The notes: generated from the sequence alone by a model not told the origin. A DNA stretch of 64,000 nucleotides from Niastella sp. OAS944 (GCA_024809215.1 JANUBW010000001.1:744001-808000); one strand, 5' to 3'; counted from the stretch's first letter, positions 51,207 to 60,219 are shown. Translations and numbers: made by a program.

Positions 51207-51882
51207 TTGTTTACGTTTTAATGGTGAAAAAAATAAATACCTGCTACCTGCCCCGATGAGTCGTGGGCAAACCAAAGCCGTACGCGTTTATTGGCCAATA
51301 AAGTGCGTTACAAATGAAGGCATTGAATACCTCAGTTGTTGAATACATCGTACTATTTACAAGAGAAAGACATTTCGCGCCATCGCATCCTGGTTTCCGG
51401 TTCTCCGGTTTGCAGCTGCAACGGTTTCCAATTGCAAGTTGCTAGTTGTGTTGTGGAGCGGGAACGATAATGAACTTTATCAATTGCCAGTACACATCTT
51501 TTCGGTTATACATGTTGTTCATTTGTTCATAACAAAGATATGGGGAGAAAATGCAGTTTCAATCAGGGGGCTTTCAAAATTGAACATTATTGAACAAAAT
51601 CGTACATAATTGTATATTTACTTGTTCAAAAAACTGACGATCATCATATATTTAGTGCCATTTTTAAGATAAAAACACAACTTCGTGTACAATAACACAC
51701 ATTCCAATTAAACTATAACGGCAACAAACAAATGATCATTATCAATAAACTGCCTACCCGCGTTACATCTATTCATTTAAGTTGTATATTAGGTACTATA
51801 CAATAAAAAAAACCCTGAAAGGCAACCTGATTTGTACATCACCGCCGCTATTGGCACAACACATCATACAAACTCATTTGCC
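51207..51882. other. intergenic region with palindromes
   Basis: 676 bases between divergent genes. Contents: the 16-bp palindrome at 51287-51302, GGTTTCC-type words and a TTGCAGCTGCAA palindrome (51410-51421), then AT-rich sequence with several TTGAACA/TTGTTCA words (51510-51640). No coding frame is convincing. Confidence 0.6.
51287..51302. promoter_or_regulatory. perfect palindrome TTTATTGGCCAATAAA
   Basis: Sixteen bases, self-complementary, 81 bases before the Fn3 start. Possible operator; no regulator assigned. Confidence 0.4.
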
Positions 51883-52221
51883 ATGCCAGCAAAAGAAGAA
51901 GCCACCAATGTAAAAAGTTATTTCAGTGAAAAAAGGATCAATGAAATAGTTAAGAGTATACGAAAAAGAGTTGCAGAACATAGACGCTTGCAAGAAGAAG
52001 GTATACTTCCCATGTACAAGCGGATACCAATAACAGTAATGGAGATCAAGTATGTAATGATTGTCATCAATAGAAAAAGAGGCACAGCTTCTGCAATCAT
52101 GAAGGAAATCCGGGCAGCACTTGGAAAAAAGCCCAGGCAAAAGGTTTCGGTAACAGAATTTTGTAACCATACTGGCATTCCTTTAGACGATGTGCGTCAG
52201 GCACTGAATCTGTTAACCTAA
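51883..52221 (+). CDS. small basic protein with a possible winged-helix C-terminus
   Basis: 112 residues from the ATG at 51883 (MPAKEEATNV). A TTG start 17 codons earlier is possible but is not conserved as coding in the decayed copy at 52745, while the bases around this ATG are. The N-terminal half is a very basic amphipathic helix (SEKRINEIVKSIRKRVAEHRRLQEE). The C-terminal half (about 53-112) has helix-turn-helix-like spacing: VMIVINRKRGTASAIMKEIRAAL, VSVTEFCNHTGIPLDDVRQALNLL. DNA binding is suggested by charge and pattern only; the family is not recognised. Followed by a 21-bp-phased repeat array and a truncated paralogue. Confidence 0.7.
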   Translation: MPAKEEATNVKSYFSEKRINEIVKSIRKRVAEHRRLQEEGILPMYKRIPITVMEIKYVMIVINRKRGTASAIMKEIRAALGKKPRQKVSVTEFCNHTGIPLDDVRQALNLLT

Positions 52222-52319
52222 GGCTAATTGACCAATACGTCTAAGAAAATCCATTCAAATTAAAATGTAAGCAAAAGAGTTAGGTTTCTGAAATTTATAC
52301 CAACATTTCCTCATTCTAA

Positions 52320-52680
52320 ATTTACTGGCGCCGGTTTTATTCTAACAATGTCACGGTTCTGCATTAACAATTACAAAGACTACCTATGAATGATGTAACA
52401 TAAACCTACTATCTCCGATCTTATATCAAAAGCACCTGAATTTAATCTATGTTGAGAGAAAATAATTTAAGTTTTAGCTATTTAAGACTAACAGCACCAT
52501 ATTCTAATCTAATTAATACCTGTTTTATACTAACTGGCCAATTTTTTAAACTAACTTTTTCTATTTAAAACTAACTGGCGCCATTTCTATACTAACTGAT
52601 CCTTATTTTAATCTAACTATTCAAAAAATAATCTAAAAAGGGAAAAAATAAATTATAAGGCACCTATTTTAAACTATCTC
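52320..52680. repeat. degenerate 21-bp-phased array with core CTAACT(GGCGCCA)
   Basis: CTAACT or close variants begin at 52488, 52509, 52530, 52551, 52571, 52592, 52613 and 52633, i.e. every 20-21 bp. Further copies fit one or two periods away at 52447 and 52674. A best unit reads about TTTTATACTAACTGGCGCCA. Some copies carry the GGCGCC palindrome (52328, 52578). Confidence 0.82.
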
Positions 52681-52744
52681 TCCAAAAACAATAAGAGATT
52701 GCACCTTTACCGATGCAACCTCGTATCATACAAACTTATTTGCC

Positions 52745-52845
52745 ATGCCAAACTAAAAAACGTATTTCAGTGCGAAACGAATAAAAGAAATAATCCGGAA
52801 ATTAAAGGCCAAACTTGCCGAACATATGCGCAAACAAAGTACTGA
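52745..52845 (+). pseudogene. truncated paralogue of the 51883 gene
   Basis: The bases just before both starts match almost perfectly (ATCATACAAACT-ATTTGCCATGCCA). After ATG-CCA-AAC comes an in-frame TAA at 52754, then the same frame reads YFSAKRIKEIIRKLKAKL and AEHMRKQ against YFSEKRINEIVKSIRKRV and AEHRRLQ in the intact gene. Similarity ends at about 52845. So there is a stop at codon 4 and loss of about 75 C-terminal residues. Confidence 0.8.
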
Positions 52846-53120
52846 TTCGCAATGCCTGATCTGTTTTTCATCTCCTGTTTCCGTCCTGAACGAAAATCGA
52901 ATCATTTTGAGTCCACTTGTCCAGCCGGCCCGACCCAATTGGACATGGCAGCCGAAATACTGCTTGTTTATTTTTGTCACCCTCTGAATGGTGTTCAGAC
53001 ACGCAATTGGCTCAACCCACACCCCGGCTGACGCAATTCTTATCGTCTCCATCTTAAAAAACTCAGCAACCAACATTAATCAACTACAAATGTCAAAAGC
53101 AAAATAAAATTTATTTTGAA

Positions 53121-53139
53121 AAATGAACATTGTTCATTT
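53121..53139. promoter_or_regulatory. TetR operator candidate 1: AAATGAACA-T-TGTTCATTT
   Basis: Perfect 19-bp palindrome 22 bases before the TetR ATG at 53162. The same core occurs twice before the efflux operon (53796, 53876). Position fits autorepression. Confidence 0.8.
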
Positions 53140-53161
53140 TCTTTGTACTGAAATTGATTTT

Positions 53162-53779
53162 ATGGGTACTACAGAAAGAAAAGCAAGAGAGAAGGAAGAA
53201 CTGAGGGCGCTTATTTTAAAAGCTGCCCGTAAGTTGTTTGTTGAAAAAGGCATCGGACAAACAACTATCAGAAATATCGCCGATTCAATAGACTACAGCA
53301 TCGGTACAGTATATGTTTATTTCAGGGATAAGAATGAAATACTCCATGCGCTGCACACACAGAGTTTCGTTGACCTCCGTGGCCAGTTGAAAGTATTAAT
53401 TAATGTAAAAGACCCAATGGAACGGCTAAAGGCAATGGGCAAAGTGTATATCAGTTTTGGCCTGGATAACCCGGAAATGTACGATCTGATGTTTACCCTT
53501 AAAGCACCTATGGAGTTCCTGGAAACAATCCAAAAAGATGAGTGGGATGAAGGGAAAGCAAGCTTTGATTTGTTAAAGACTACCGTACAACAGTGTATGG
53601 ATAATGGGCATTTTAAAGGGCATAAACTGGAACCGTTGTGTTTTCTGATATGGAGTTGTATACATGGCATGTGCAGCCTGGAAATAGGTTCCCGTACGAA
53701 AAACGTGAATATTAAAAACCCTGAAAATATCGTAACAGATGCGTACGATGAGTTTTTAATAATCATAAGTAATCTATAA
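53162..53779 (+). CDS. TetR/AcrR-family repressor of the RND operon
   Basis: DNA-binding repressor of 205 residues from the ATG at 53162 (MGTTERKAREKEELR). An in-frame ATG at 53123 lies within the operator palindrome and is rejected. N-terminal HTH about 12-60: LILKAARKLFVEKGIGQTTIRNIADSIDYSIGTVYVYFRDKNEILHAL (core TTIRNIADSIDYSIGTVYVYF). The C-terminal ligand domain has MYDLMFTLKAPMEFLETIQKDEWDEG, of the TetR_C/WHG type. A 19-bp palindrome before its own gene and two more before the efflux genes suggest it represses both; an inducing drug or metabolite is unknown. Confidence 0.92.
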   Translation: MGTTERKAREKEELRALILKAARKLFVEKGIGQTTIRNIADSIDYSIGTVYVYFRDKNEILHALHTQSFVDLRGQLKVLINVKDPMERLKAMGKVYISFGLDNPEMYDLMFTLKAPMEFLETIQKDEWDEGKASFDLLKTTVQQCMDNGHFKGHKLEPLCFLIWSCIHGMCSLEIGSRTKNVNIKNPENIVTDAYDEFLIIISNL

Positions 53780-53795
53780 TTTTTTTTGCCTAAAT

Positions 53796-53812
53796 AATGA
53801 ACATTGTTCATT
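53796..53812. promoter_or_regulatory. TetR operator candidate 2: AATGAACA-T-TGTTCATT
   Basis: 17-bp palindrome 16 bases after the TetR stop. It begins the first copy of an 81-bp-spaced duplicated leader. Confidence 0.75.
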
Positions 53813-53875
53813 TAGTTTACACAGTTCATTAAAAGCAAAATCATGTAACAATTCTAATCATTTTCTTTGCATTCC

Positions 53876-53894
53876 AAATGAACATTGTTCATTT
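53876..53894. promoter_or_regulatory. TetR operator candidate 3: AAATGAACA-T-TGTTCATTT
   Basis: Identical 19-bp palindrome to candidate 1, ending 29 bases before the TolC start at 53924. Confidence 0.8.
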
Positions 53895-53923
53895 AATTTA
53901 TATGGTTCATTAAAATCAAAATC

Positions 53924-55264
53924 ATGAAAAAATTTCTCGCATTTCTTTTACTATTATTATGCGTTGGAAGCGCTTACGCACAAACACACCTGGAGCAGTA
54001 TATCAACGCGGGTCTGAGTAATAATGAAACAATCCACCAGCATCAATTTTTACTTGATAAAAGCCTATGGGCTTTAAAAGAAGCTAAATCATTATTTCTC
54101 CCCAATGTTGAGTTTAATGGAACCTATACCCTTGCAGGCGGCGGACGCACTGTGGATATTCCGGTGGGAGATTTAATGAATCCCGTTTACAAAACGCTTA
54201 ACCAACTTACAGCTACTAATAATTTTCCACAAGTACAAAACCAAAGTGTACTGCTGAACCCAAATAATTTTTACGATGTAAAACTACATACCACTTATCC
54301 GATCATCAATGCAGAAATAGCTTACAATAAAAAAATAAAAAAACAGCAGTATGATCTGCAAAAGATAGAAACAGACATCTACAAACGGGAGCTTGTAAAA
54401 GAAATCAAAGTTGCTTATTATAATTATTTACAGGCAACGACAGCCATCGGTATTTATGAAAATGCCCTTGCACTGGCAAAAGAAAACGAAAGGATAAACA
54501 CTTCTCTTTTTAATAACCAAAAAGTAAACCGCACGGCAGTAGTAAGAAGCAATAATGAAGTAACAAAGATTACTGCACAACTGAACACTGCCATGATAAA
54601 CCGTGATAATGCCAGAAATTTTTTTAATTTTTTAATCAACCAACCGCTGACCACTCCCATACTTATTGATTCAATAACTAATATTCCTGACCCACATGTT
54701 GCAGATGATACTGCTGTAAATAAAAGAGAAGAATTATTAAAGTTAAATACAGCAGCCGCAATCAATAAGAACCTTATTGGTCTGGCAAATTCCTACAAAA
54801 TACCAAAACTAAATTCCTTTCTTGATTTAGGGTCGCAGGCTTTTGATTTTAAAGTAAATGACAAATCGCCTTATTATTTCTTCGGGATTTCACTTGGCTG
54901 GGATATTTTTTCAGGAGGCAAAAATAAATACAAAGTAAAACAGGTGGAGGCGGATGCTAAAGTGATTGCATCGCAGACAAGCAATATCGAACAGCAACTG
55001 AGATTACAGGTTAGCATGGCTACTAATTCATTCAACACCGCGCTTATAAATTACAATTCCGCTGTTTCACAAGTGGCTTCTTCTGAAAAATACTATAATG
55101 ATGAATTGCGGCTGTACAAAGAGGGCATTGCATTGTACATAGAACTGCTGGATGCACAAAACCAACTCGTATCTGCCCAACTTCAGGCAAATATTTCACG
55201 CTACGACATATTTGTAAAGCAGGCAGAAATAGAACGCGCCAATGCAAGTTTCATCATTCAATAA
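53924..55264 (+). CDS. TolC-family outer-membrane efflux protein
   Basis: Outer-membrane channel of a tripartite pump, 446 residues. Signal peptide 1-19 (KFLAFLLLLLCVGSAYA). Two OEP repeats of long helices: first about 22-220 (YINAGLSNNETIHQHQFLLDKSLWALKEAKSLFLPNVEFNGTYTLAGG and ALALAKENERINTSLF), second about 230-446 (LGSQAFDFKVNDKSPYYFFGISLGWDIFSGGKNKYKVKQVEADAKV, KYYNDELRLYKEGIALYIELLDAQNQLVSAQLQ). First gene of the operon, directly behind two operator palindromes. MFP gene follows after 17 bases. Confidence 0.93.
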   Translation: MKKFLAFLLLLLCVGSAYAQTHLEQYINAGLSNNETIHQHQFLLDKSLWALKEAKSLFLPNVEFNGTYTLAGGGRTVDIPVGDLMNPVYKTLNQLTATNNFPQVQNQSVLLNPNNFYDVKLHTTYPIINAEIAYNKKIKKQQYDLQKIETDIYKRELVKEIKVAYYNYLQATTAIGIYENALALAKENERINTSLFNNQKVNRTAVVRSNNEVTKITAQLNTAMINRDNARNFFNFLINQPLTTPILIDSITNIPDPHVADDTAVNKREELLKLNTAAAINKNLIGLANSYKIPKLNSFLDLGSQAFDFKVNDKSPYYFFGISLGWDIFSGGKNKYKVKQVEADAKVIASQTSNIEQQLRLQVSMATNSFNTALINYNSAVSQVASSEKYYNDELRLYKEGIALYIELLDAQNQLVSAQLQANISRYDIFVKQAEIERANASFIIQ

Positions 55265-55281
55265 ACAAAAAAAGAACAATA

Positions 55282-56331
55282 ATGAAAAAGATACAATTAC
55301 TCCCCCTTGCCGCAGCAATATTGTTTTTATATTCCTGCAAGCATGATGAGAAGGCAAAAATAGCCTTTGAAGTAGCAGATGTTATCCCCGTAAAGATCTC
55401 TTCCGTATCTGCATTGGCATTACCCAAAAAGATAAATGCTACAGGACTGGTAAGCACAGAAAACGAAGCCAAATATTCATTCAAGATAGGCGGCGTAATT
55501 AGCCGTGTTTTGGTAGAAGAAGGTCAGTTTTTTCGAAAAGGTCAGCTGCTCGCTACACTCAATTCAACAGAAATTGCTGCTGGCGTAACGCAGTCCAGTT
55601 TAAATGTAGAGAAGGCACAGCGTGATTATGAACGGGCAGCTAATCTTTACAAAGACAGCGTTTTTACATTAGAGCAGTTGCAAAATACCAAGACAGCCCT
55701 GGATATTGCTCAAAAAGCAAAGGAGGCTGTTGCCTTTAATGAACATTATTCGAAAATATATGCCGCTTCTGATGGTTTTGTAAGCCAGAAACTCGCCAGC
55801 GAAGGAGAAGTAATAGCGCCCGGTATGCCGGTGCTTGCTATTAACGAAACGCAACGAAACAATAATTATCTACTTAAAGTTGGTGTAACCGACCGCGAGT
55901 GGGCACTCATAAGCCCGGGGCAAACCGCCACAGTAACCCTGGATGGATATGCAGATAAAAAAATTGAAGCTTTCGTGTTTCGGAAGTCACAAACGGCAGA
56001 CCGTTCACTTGGCTCCTTTCAAATAGAATTGAAATTGAAATTAAAGGATATAAAACCAGCAGTGGGCATGTTTGGCAAGGCGGAAATAGCTACCAATTAT
56101 GACGAAACTGTAAAGGTGATCCCATACGGTTCCCTGGTAGAAGCCGATGGCGACAAGGCATTCGTATTTACACTTGACGGGGCCAATAAGGTCAGGAAAA
56201 TTCCGGTAACTATTGCAAAGGTTGACAATCAACAGGTGTATTTAAAAGAAGGACTTGATGGGATAAACGAGATCGTTATTTCTAATAGCGCCTATCTCAA
56301 CGAAAAATCTACAATAAAAATCATCCGGTAA
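55282..56331 (+). CDS. RND efflux membrane-fusion (periplasmic adaptor) protein
   Basis: Periplasmic adaptor of 349 residues, lipid-anchored: signal ends in ILFLYSC (Cys 19) followed by KHDEKAK. Barrel-sandwich/lipoyl halves YSFKIGGVISRVLVEEGQFFRKGQLLATL (about 66-94) and YAASDGFVSQKLASEGEVIAPGMPVLAI (about 160-187) flank a short alpha-hairpin (VEKAQRDYERAANLYKDSVFTLEQLQNTKTALDIAQ). Beta-barrel and membrane-proximal domains follow (GQTATVTLDGYADKKIEAFVF; VIPYGSLVEADGDKAFVFTL). The RND gene starts 11 bases after its stop. Confidence 0.93.
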   Translation: MKKIQLLPLAAAILFLYSCKHDEKAKIAFEVADVIPVKISSVSALALPKKINATGLVSTENEAKYSFKIGGVISRVLVEEGQFFRKGQLLATLNSTEIAAGVTQSSLNVEKAQRDYERAANLYKDSVFTLEQLQNTKTALDIAQKAKEAVAFNEHYSKIYAASDGFVSQKLASEGEVIAPGMPVLAINETQRNNNYLLKVGVTDREWALISPGQTATVTLDGYADKKIEAFVFRKSQTADRSLGSFQIELKLKLKDIKPAVGMFGKAEIATNYDETVKVIPYGSLVEADGDKAFVFTLDGANKVRKIPVTIAKVDNQQVYLKEGLDGINEIVISNSAYLNEKSTIKIIR

Positions 56332-56342
56332 TACTAACAGAT

Positions 56343-59300
56343 ATGAAGATCACAAACTTTGCCGTTAAAAACTATCAGTTCACCCTCATTATATTCCTGC
56401 TGTTTGCAGTGGTTGGTGTACTCACTTTGTTTACAATGCCCCGTTCGGAAGATCCAACTATACATCCACCGGAGTATCTCATAACTGTAATATATCCGGG
56501 CACAAGTCCTAAAGACATGGAAGAGCAAGTGGCCAAGCCCATTGAAAACAAAATTTACGGGCTGGAAAATATTGACAAAATGCTTACCACAGTTGAAGAT
56601 GGTGTGGCAGCGATCCAGGTGAAATTCAAATATGGTGTTGATATTAACAATAAGTACCAGGAAATATCTACAGAGATAAATGCTTTGAAAAACAGTGAAC
56701 TTCCCAAGGATATCTACCTGATCAAAACAGAAAAGATCTCTTCTTCCGATGTAAAAATTTTACAGATTGCATTGGTTTCGGATATCGCTTCCGATAAATT
56801 GTTGAGAGACCAGGCTGATATACTAAAAACCCGCCTGGAGAAAATAACAAACCTCAAAGAAGTTAAATATTTCGGAATGCCCGAACAGGAGATCCGTGTT
56901 GATATACAATTGGACAAACTGGCGCAACTGAAGATTCCGCTCAACGTAGTTGCAGGCAGTTTACAAAGCGAAGCGGCAGACATTCCTGGTGGAAGCATCA
57001 ACCTGGACAGCAAGATTTTTAATGTAAAGACCAGCGGCAAGCTTAAGAACGTTGAGGATGTTGCCAATACCGTCATCTACAATGCCAACGGAAAAATTAT
57101 TTATTTGAAAGATGTGGCTGAAGTAAGTTATAAAAACGAAATGGTCAACCACATTACACGCGTAAACGGGCATCGTTGTGTACTGGTTACAGCTGCAATG
57201 AAAGACGATGTTAATATTGCGAAAGTGCAGGGAGAATTTCTGCCGGTATTGGATGAATTTTCCAAAGGATTGCCTGCTAATATTCAGCTGGTCAAAACTT
57301 TTGACCAGGCTACCATGGTGTCGCAACGTTTGGGACATCTCGGATTTGATTTTGGTTTAGCAATTCTTTTAGTAGTCATTACCTTATTGCCATTAGGATT
57401 CAGGGCATCGCTCATTGTGATGATCTCTATTCCGCTTTCTTTAGCATTAGGACTTATCGCAATGAATTTATTAGGGTTTTCATTAAACCAGCTAAGTATT
57501 GTTGGACTTGTTGTGGCTTTGGGATTGTTAGTGGATGATAGTATTGTAGTTGTGGAAAATATAGAAAGATGGCTAAGGGAAGGACATTCACGAATGGATG
57601 CTATTCTAAAAGGCACAAAACAGATAGGTGTTGCAGTAGTGGGATGTACAGCCACTTTGGTAATTGCGTTCTTACCACTTGCTTTCCTGCCTGACGCAGC
57701 CGGTGAATTTATGCGCAGCCTGCCTATGGCTGTTATCACCAGTGTATTGGCATCAATGATTGTGGCCTTAACACTTGTTCCTTTCATGGGAAGCCGGATA
57801 TTGAAAACGCATACACATGGAGAAGGCAATTTTTTCCTGAAGCAACTGCAAAAATTTCTCACCTACAGTTATCGCGGTATTATGCCACGAGCTTTAAAAT
57901 ATCCTAAAATAACCATTGGAATATCATTAATACTTAGTGCTCTCGCCTTTTTCTTATTTACAAAAGCGGGATTCAAACTCTTTCCAACCTCTGAAAAGCC
58001 AATGTTTCTTATCAATATCAAAATGCCGCTGCAGGCTGATATTCCTGAAAGTGGTCGTGTAACCAAGCTCGTAGAAAATGAATTGAAGCAACACAAAGAA
58101 ATTGTGTATTATACAAGCAATATTGGTAAAGGCAACCCCCAGATATATTATAATGTACATCAACAGGACGTAAAGCCCGACTTTGCCCAGATTTTTGTAC
58201 AGATGGATGATGAGGCAAGTCCTGCCTCTAAAGTAGAGTTAGTAAAGCAGCTAAGAGAAAAGTTTAAGGATTTTCCTTATGCTAAAATTGAAGTTAAAGA
58301 TTTTGAACAAGGCCCCCCGATAGAAGCAAACATAGTTGTAAGGGTTTTTGGTGAAGACCCAGACACGCTGCGCAAGCTTTCCTTTAAAGTGGAGGATATT
58401 TTACGCAACAACCCAGGTACTATTTACATCAATAACGAATTAAACACCTACAAGTCTGACGTTAAAATAGAAATAAACAAAGAAAAAGCCCGCACATTGG
58501 GTGTGCTTACAAGCGATGTTGATAAGGTAATTCGAATGGCGGTAGCAGGATTAACTGTTGGTGATTATATAGATGACAGAGGCGATGCCCGCAATGTTGT
58601 ACTGACACTTCCCAAAGATAAATTTTCAAATTTAGATGCATTCAAAAATCTGTACGTAAACAACATACAAGGTGTTCCTGTATTGGTTAATCAGATTGCA
58701 ATCATTTCTTTTGAAAAATCGCCTACGGCAATAAATCATTTTAATAAATCGCGTTTCGCAAAGGTCACCTCACTTACCAAAGAAAATGTATTGGCAAATG
58801 ATGTTTTAAAGGATATTGTTCCGCAACTGAACAAACTTAAAATGCCGCCTGGTTACTATTACAAGCTATCCGGTGAAGCGGAATCGGAAGGTGATACACT
58901 GGGTGGAAACTTTTTGTCAGTTATCCTGTTAAGTACGTTCCTTTTTATTGGAGTTCTGTTACTACAATTTAAAACGTTTAAAGGTATCATCATTGTATTA
59001 TCTATTATTCCATTAGGAATTCTGGGAGGTGTGGTAATGCTATTGATCACCGGCCATCCGATGTCAATGGTTTCTATTATTGGTTTCATTGGCTTGTCTG
59101 GCATACAAGTCAAGAACTCGCTGTTACTCGTTGATTTCACCAACCAGTTGCGAACTGAAGGACATAGCATTGATAGCGCCATTAAGATAGCAGGAGAAAC
59201 CCGTTTTTTACCGGTTGTGCTTACGTCCATAACAGCTATTTGCGGATTAATTCCTCTTGCCTGGAATCCCAATCCACTTATTTCTCCATTAGCGATTGTG

Positions 59301-59393
59301 TTGATTGGTGGATTAATCAGTTCAACAATTCTTTCAAGAATTGTAACGCCGGTAATGTATAAGCTTATTCCGCCTTCCATTGAAAATATATAA
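56343..59393 (+). CDS. RND-family efflux permease (HAE1-like)
   Basis: Inner-membrane proton-driven pump of 1016 residues with the AcrB-type plan: TM1 at 9-29, a periplasmic porter loop, TM2-6 (about 335-470), a cytoplasmic link, TM7 (about 523-540), a second porter loop and TM8-12 (about 855-1005). Proton-relay TM4 has GLVVALGLLVDDSIVVVEN with the adjacent Asp pair, as in drug-type (HAE) pumps. PRSEDPTIHPPEYLITVIYPGTSPKDMEEQVAKPIE starts the first loop. Heavy-metal CusA-type Met clusters are not evident, so small organic compounds are the likely cargo. Third gene of the TetR-controlled operon. Confidence 0.94.
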   Translation: MKITNFAVKNYQFTLIIFLLFAVVGVLTLFTMPRSEDPTIHPPEYLITVIYPGTSPKDMEEQVAKPIENKIYGLENIDKMLTTVEDGVAAIQVKFKYGVDINNKYQEISTEINALKNSELPKDIYLIKTEKISSSDVKILQIALVSDIASDKLLRDQADILKTRLEKITNLKEVKYFGMPEQEIRVDIQLDKLAQLKIPLNVVAGSLQSEAADIPGGSINLDSKIFNVKTSGKLKNVEDVANTVIYNANGKIIYLKDVAEVSYKNEMVNHITRVNGHRCVLVTAAMKDDVNIAKVQGEFLPVLDEFSKGLPANIQLVKTFDQATMVSQRLGHLGFDFGLAILLVVITLLPLGFRASLIVMISIPLSLALGLIAMNLLGFSLNQLSIVGLVVALGLLVDDSIVVVENIERWLREGHSRMDAILKGTKQIGVAVVGCTATLVIAFLPLAFLPDAAGEFMRSLPMAVITSVLASMIVALTLVPFMGSRILKTHTHGEGNFFLKQLQKFLTYSYRGIMPRALKYPKITIGISLILSALAFFLFTKAGFKLFPTSEKPMFLINIKMPLQADIPESGRVTKLVENELKQHKEIVYYTSNIGKGNPQIYYNVHQQDVKPDFAQIFVQMDDEASPASKVELVKQLREKFKDFPYAKIEVKDFEQGPPIEANIVVRVFGEDPDTLRKLSFKVEDILRNNPGTIYINNELNTYKSDVKIEINKEKARTLGVLTSDVDKVIRMAVAGLTVGDYIDDRGDARNVVLTLPKDKFSNLDAFKNLYVNNIQGVPVLVNQIAIISFEKSPTAINHFNKSRFAKVTSLTKENVLANDVLKDIVPQLNKLKMPPGYYYKLSGEAESEGDTLGGNFLSVILLSTFLFIGVLLLQFKTFKGIIIVLSIIPLGILGGVVMLLITGHPMSMVSIIGFIGLSGIQVKNSLLLVDFTNQLRTEGHSIDSAIKIAGETRFLPVVLTSITAICGLIPLAWNPNPLISPLAIVLIGGLISSTILSRIVTPVMYKLIPPSIENI

Positions 59394-59415
59394 TCATTCA
59401 TAAAATTAAAACAAA

Positions 59416-60219
59416 ATGAAAAAAACAATTTTAATAACAGGCGCATCTTCAGGCTTCGGTTTGATGTTAGCAAACAATTTACATCAACAAGGTTATAATG
59501 TAATTGGTACAAGTCGAAATCCAGAAAAACTACAAGCCACTGTTCCCTTCAAAGTATTGGCTTTAGATATTACGGATGAAAATTCTATAAAAGAATTTAC
59601 AAAGCGACTTTTTGAAACCGTAAATCAATTAGATATTTTGGTTAATAATGCAGGTTATATGCTCACTGGATTAGCAGAGGAAACTTCAACAGAGGCAGGG
59701 AAACTTCAATTTGACACTAATTTTTGGGGGACAGTAAATGTAACAAAAGCAATTTTACCTTATTTCAGGAAACAAAAATTTGGTCAAATTATTACAGTGA
59801 GCTCAATGATGGGGCTTATAACAATACCTATGAAGTCAATGTATGCTGCATCCAAACATGCCTTAGAAGGTTATTTTAAAACATTGCGTTTTGAGGTAAG
59901 TCAATTTAATATCAATGTTAGTATGGTAGAGCCAATGTGGGCAAAAACAAATCTTGGCACAAATATGATTGCTATTGATGGGAATATAGCAGAATACAAG
60001 AACTATAAAGGGCAAGTAAATAAGTATATCAAGAATGGTATGGCAGAGGGTGACGATCCATCAGTAATAGTGAAGAAAATTATTGAGGTGACAAATGCCA
60101 AAAAACCAAAGTTCCGAAACATTGTAGGAAAAATGGCAGGAATGGTACTATTCCTTAATAATTACGCCTATCCAATGTTTGAAAATGCAATACATAAAAG
60201 TGTAAAAACAGCAAAATAA
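59416..60219 (+). CDS. short-chain dehydrogenase/reductase
   Basis: Classical SDR of 267 residues. Cofactor motif TGASSGFG at 8-15, NNAGYML near 76, and catalytic Tyr143-x3-Lys147 (YAASK) after Ser in ITVSSMMGL. TSRNPEKLQ after strand 2 suggests NADP preference (Arg). It is 22 bases after the RND gene, so it may be read from the efflux promoter. Base composition is clearly more AT-rich than the operon's neighbours, with many AAA/ATT codons, as for the next gene; possible later acquisition. Substrate unknown. Confidence 0.9.
   Translation: MKKTILITGASSGFGLMLANNLHQQGYNVIGTSRNPEKLQATVPFKVLALDITDENSIKEFTKRLFETVNQLDILVNNAGYMLTGLAEETSTEAGKLQFDTNFWGTVNVTKAILPYFRKQKFGQIITVSSMMGLITIPMKSMYAASKHALEGYFKTLRFEVSQFNINVSMVEPMWAKTNLGTNMIAIDGNIAEYKNYKGQVNKYIKNGMAEGDDPSVIVKKIIEVTNAKKPKFRNIVGKMAGMVLFLNNYAYPMFENAIHKSVKTAK

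Larger units (their letters stand above)
52222..53161. other. repeat array, decayed gene copy and IS-like sequence between two genes
   Basis: 940 bases with no intact gene. In order: spacer, phased array 52320-52680, paralogue remnant 52745-52845, a more GC-rich block 52850-53060 unlike the surrounding DNA, and the TetR promoter with its palindrome. A minus-strand frame of 107 codons (53076-52753) crosses all of these and is not believable as a gene. Confidence 0.7.
53796..53926 (+). repeat. duplicated operator-leader segment (50 bp, 81-bp period)
   Basis: 53796-53845 and 53877-53926 match at 45 of 50 bases, from AATGAACATTG through GTTCATTAAAA to CAAAATCATG. In the first copy the ATG is followed at once by TAA (53843-53848). 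In the second the ATG is the start of the TolC gene. Confidence 0.88.

Noticed and set aside
51832-51882. TTG start 17 codons upstream for the small basic protein
   Set aside because: The decayed copy keeps the ATG context, and the upstream codons look like leader sequence.
52320-52680. CRISPR array
   Set aside because: Period is 20-21 bp with degenerate units and no distinct repeat/spacer division.
52753-53076. 107-codon minus-strand frame upstream of the TetR gene
   Set aside because: It crosses the decayed paralogue, IS-like DNA and promoter region, has no recognisable domain and no promoter.
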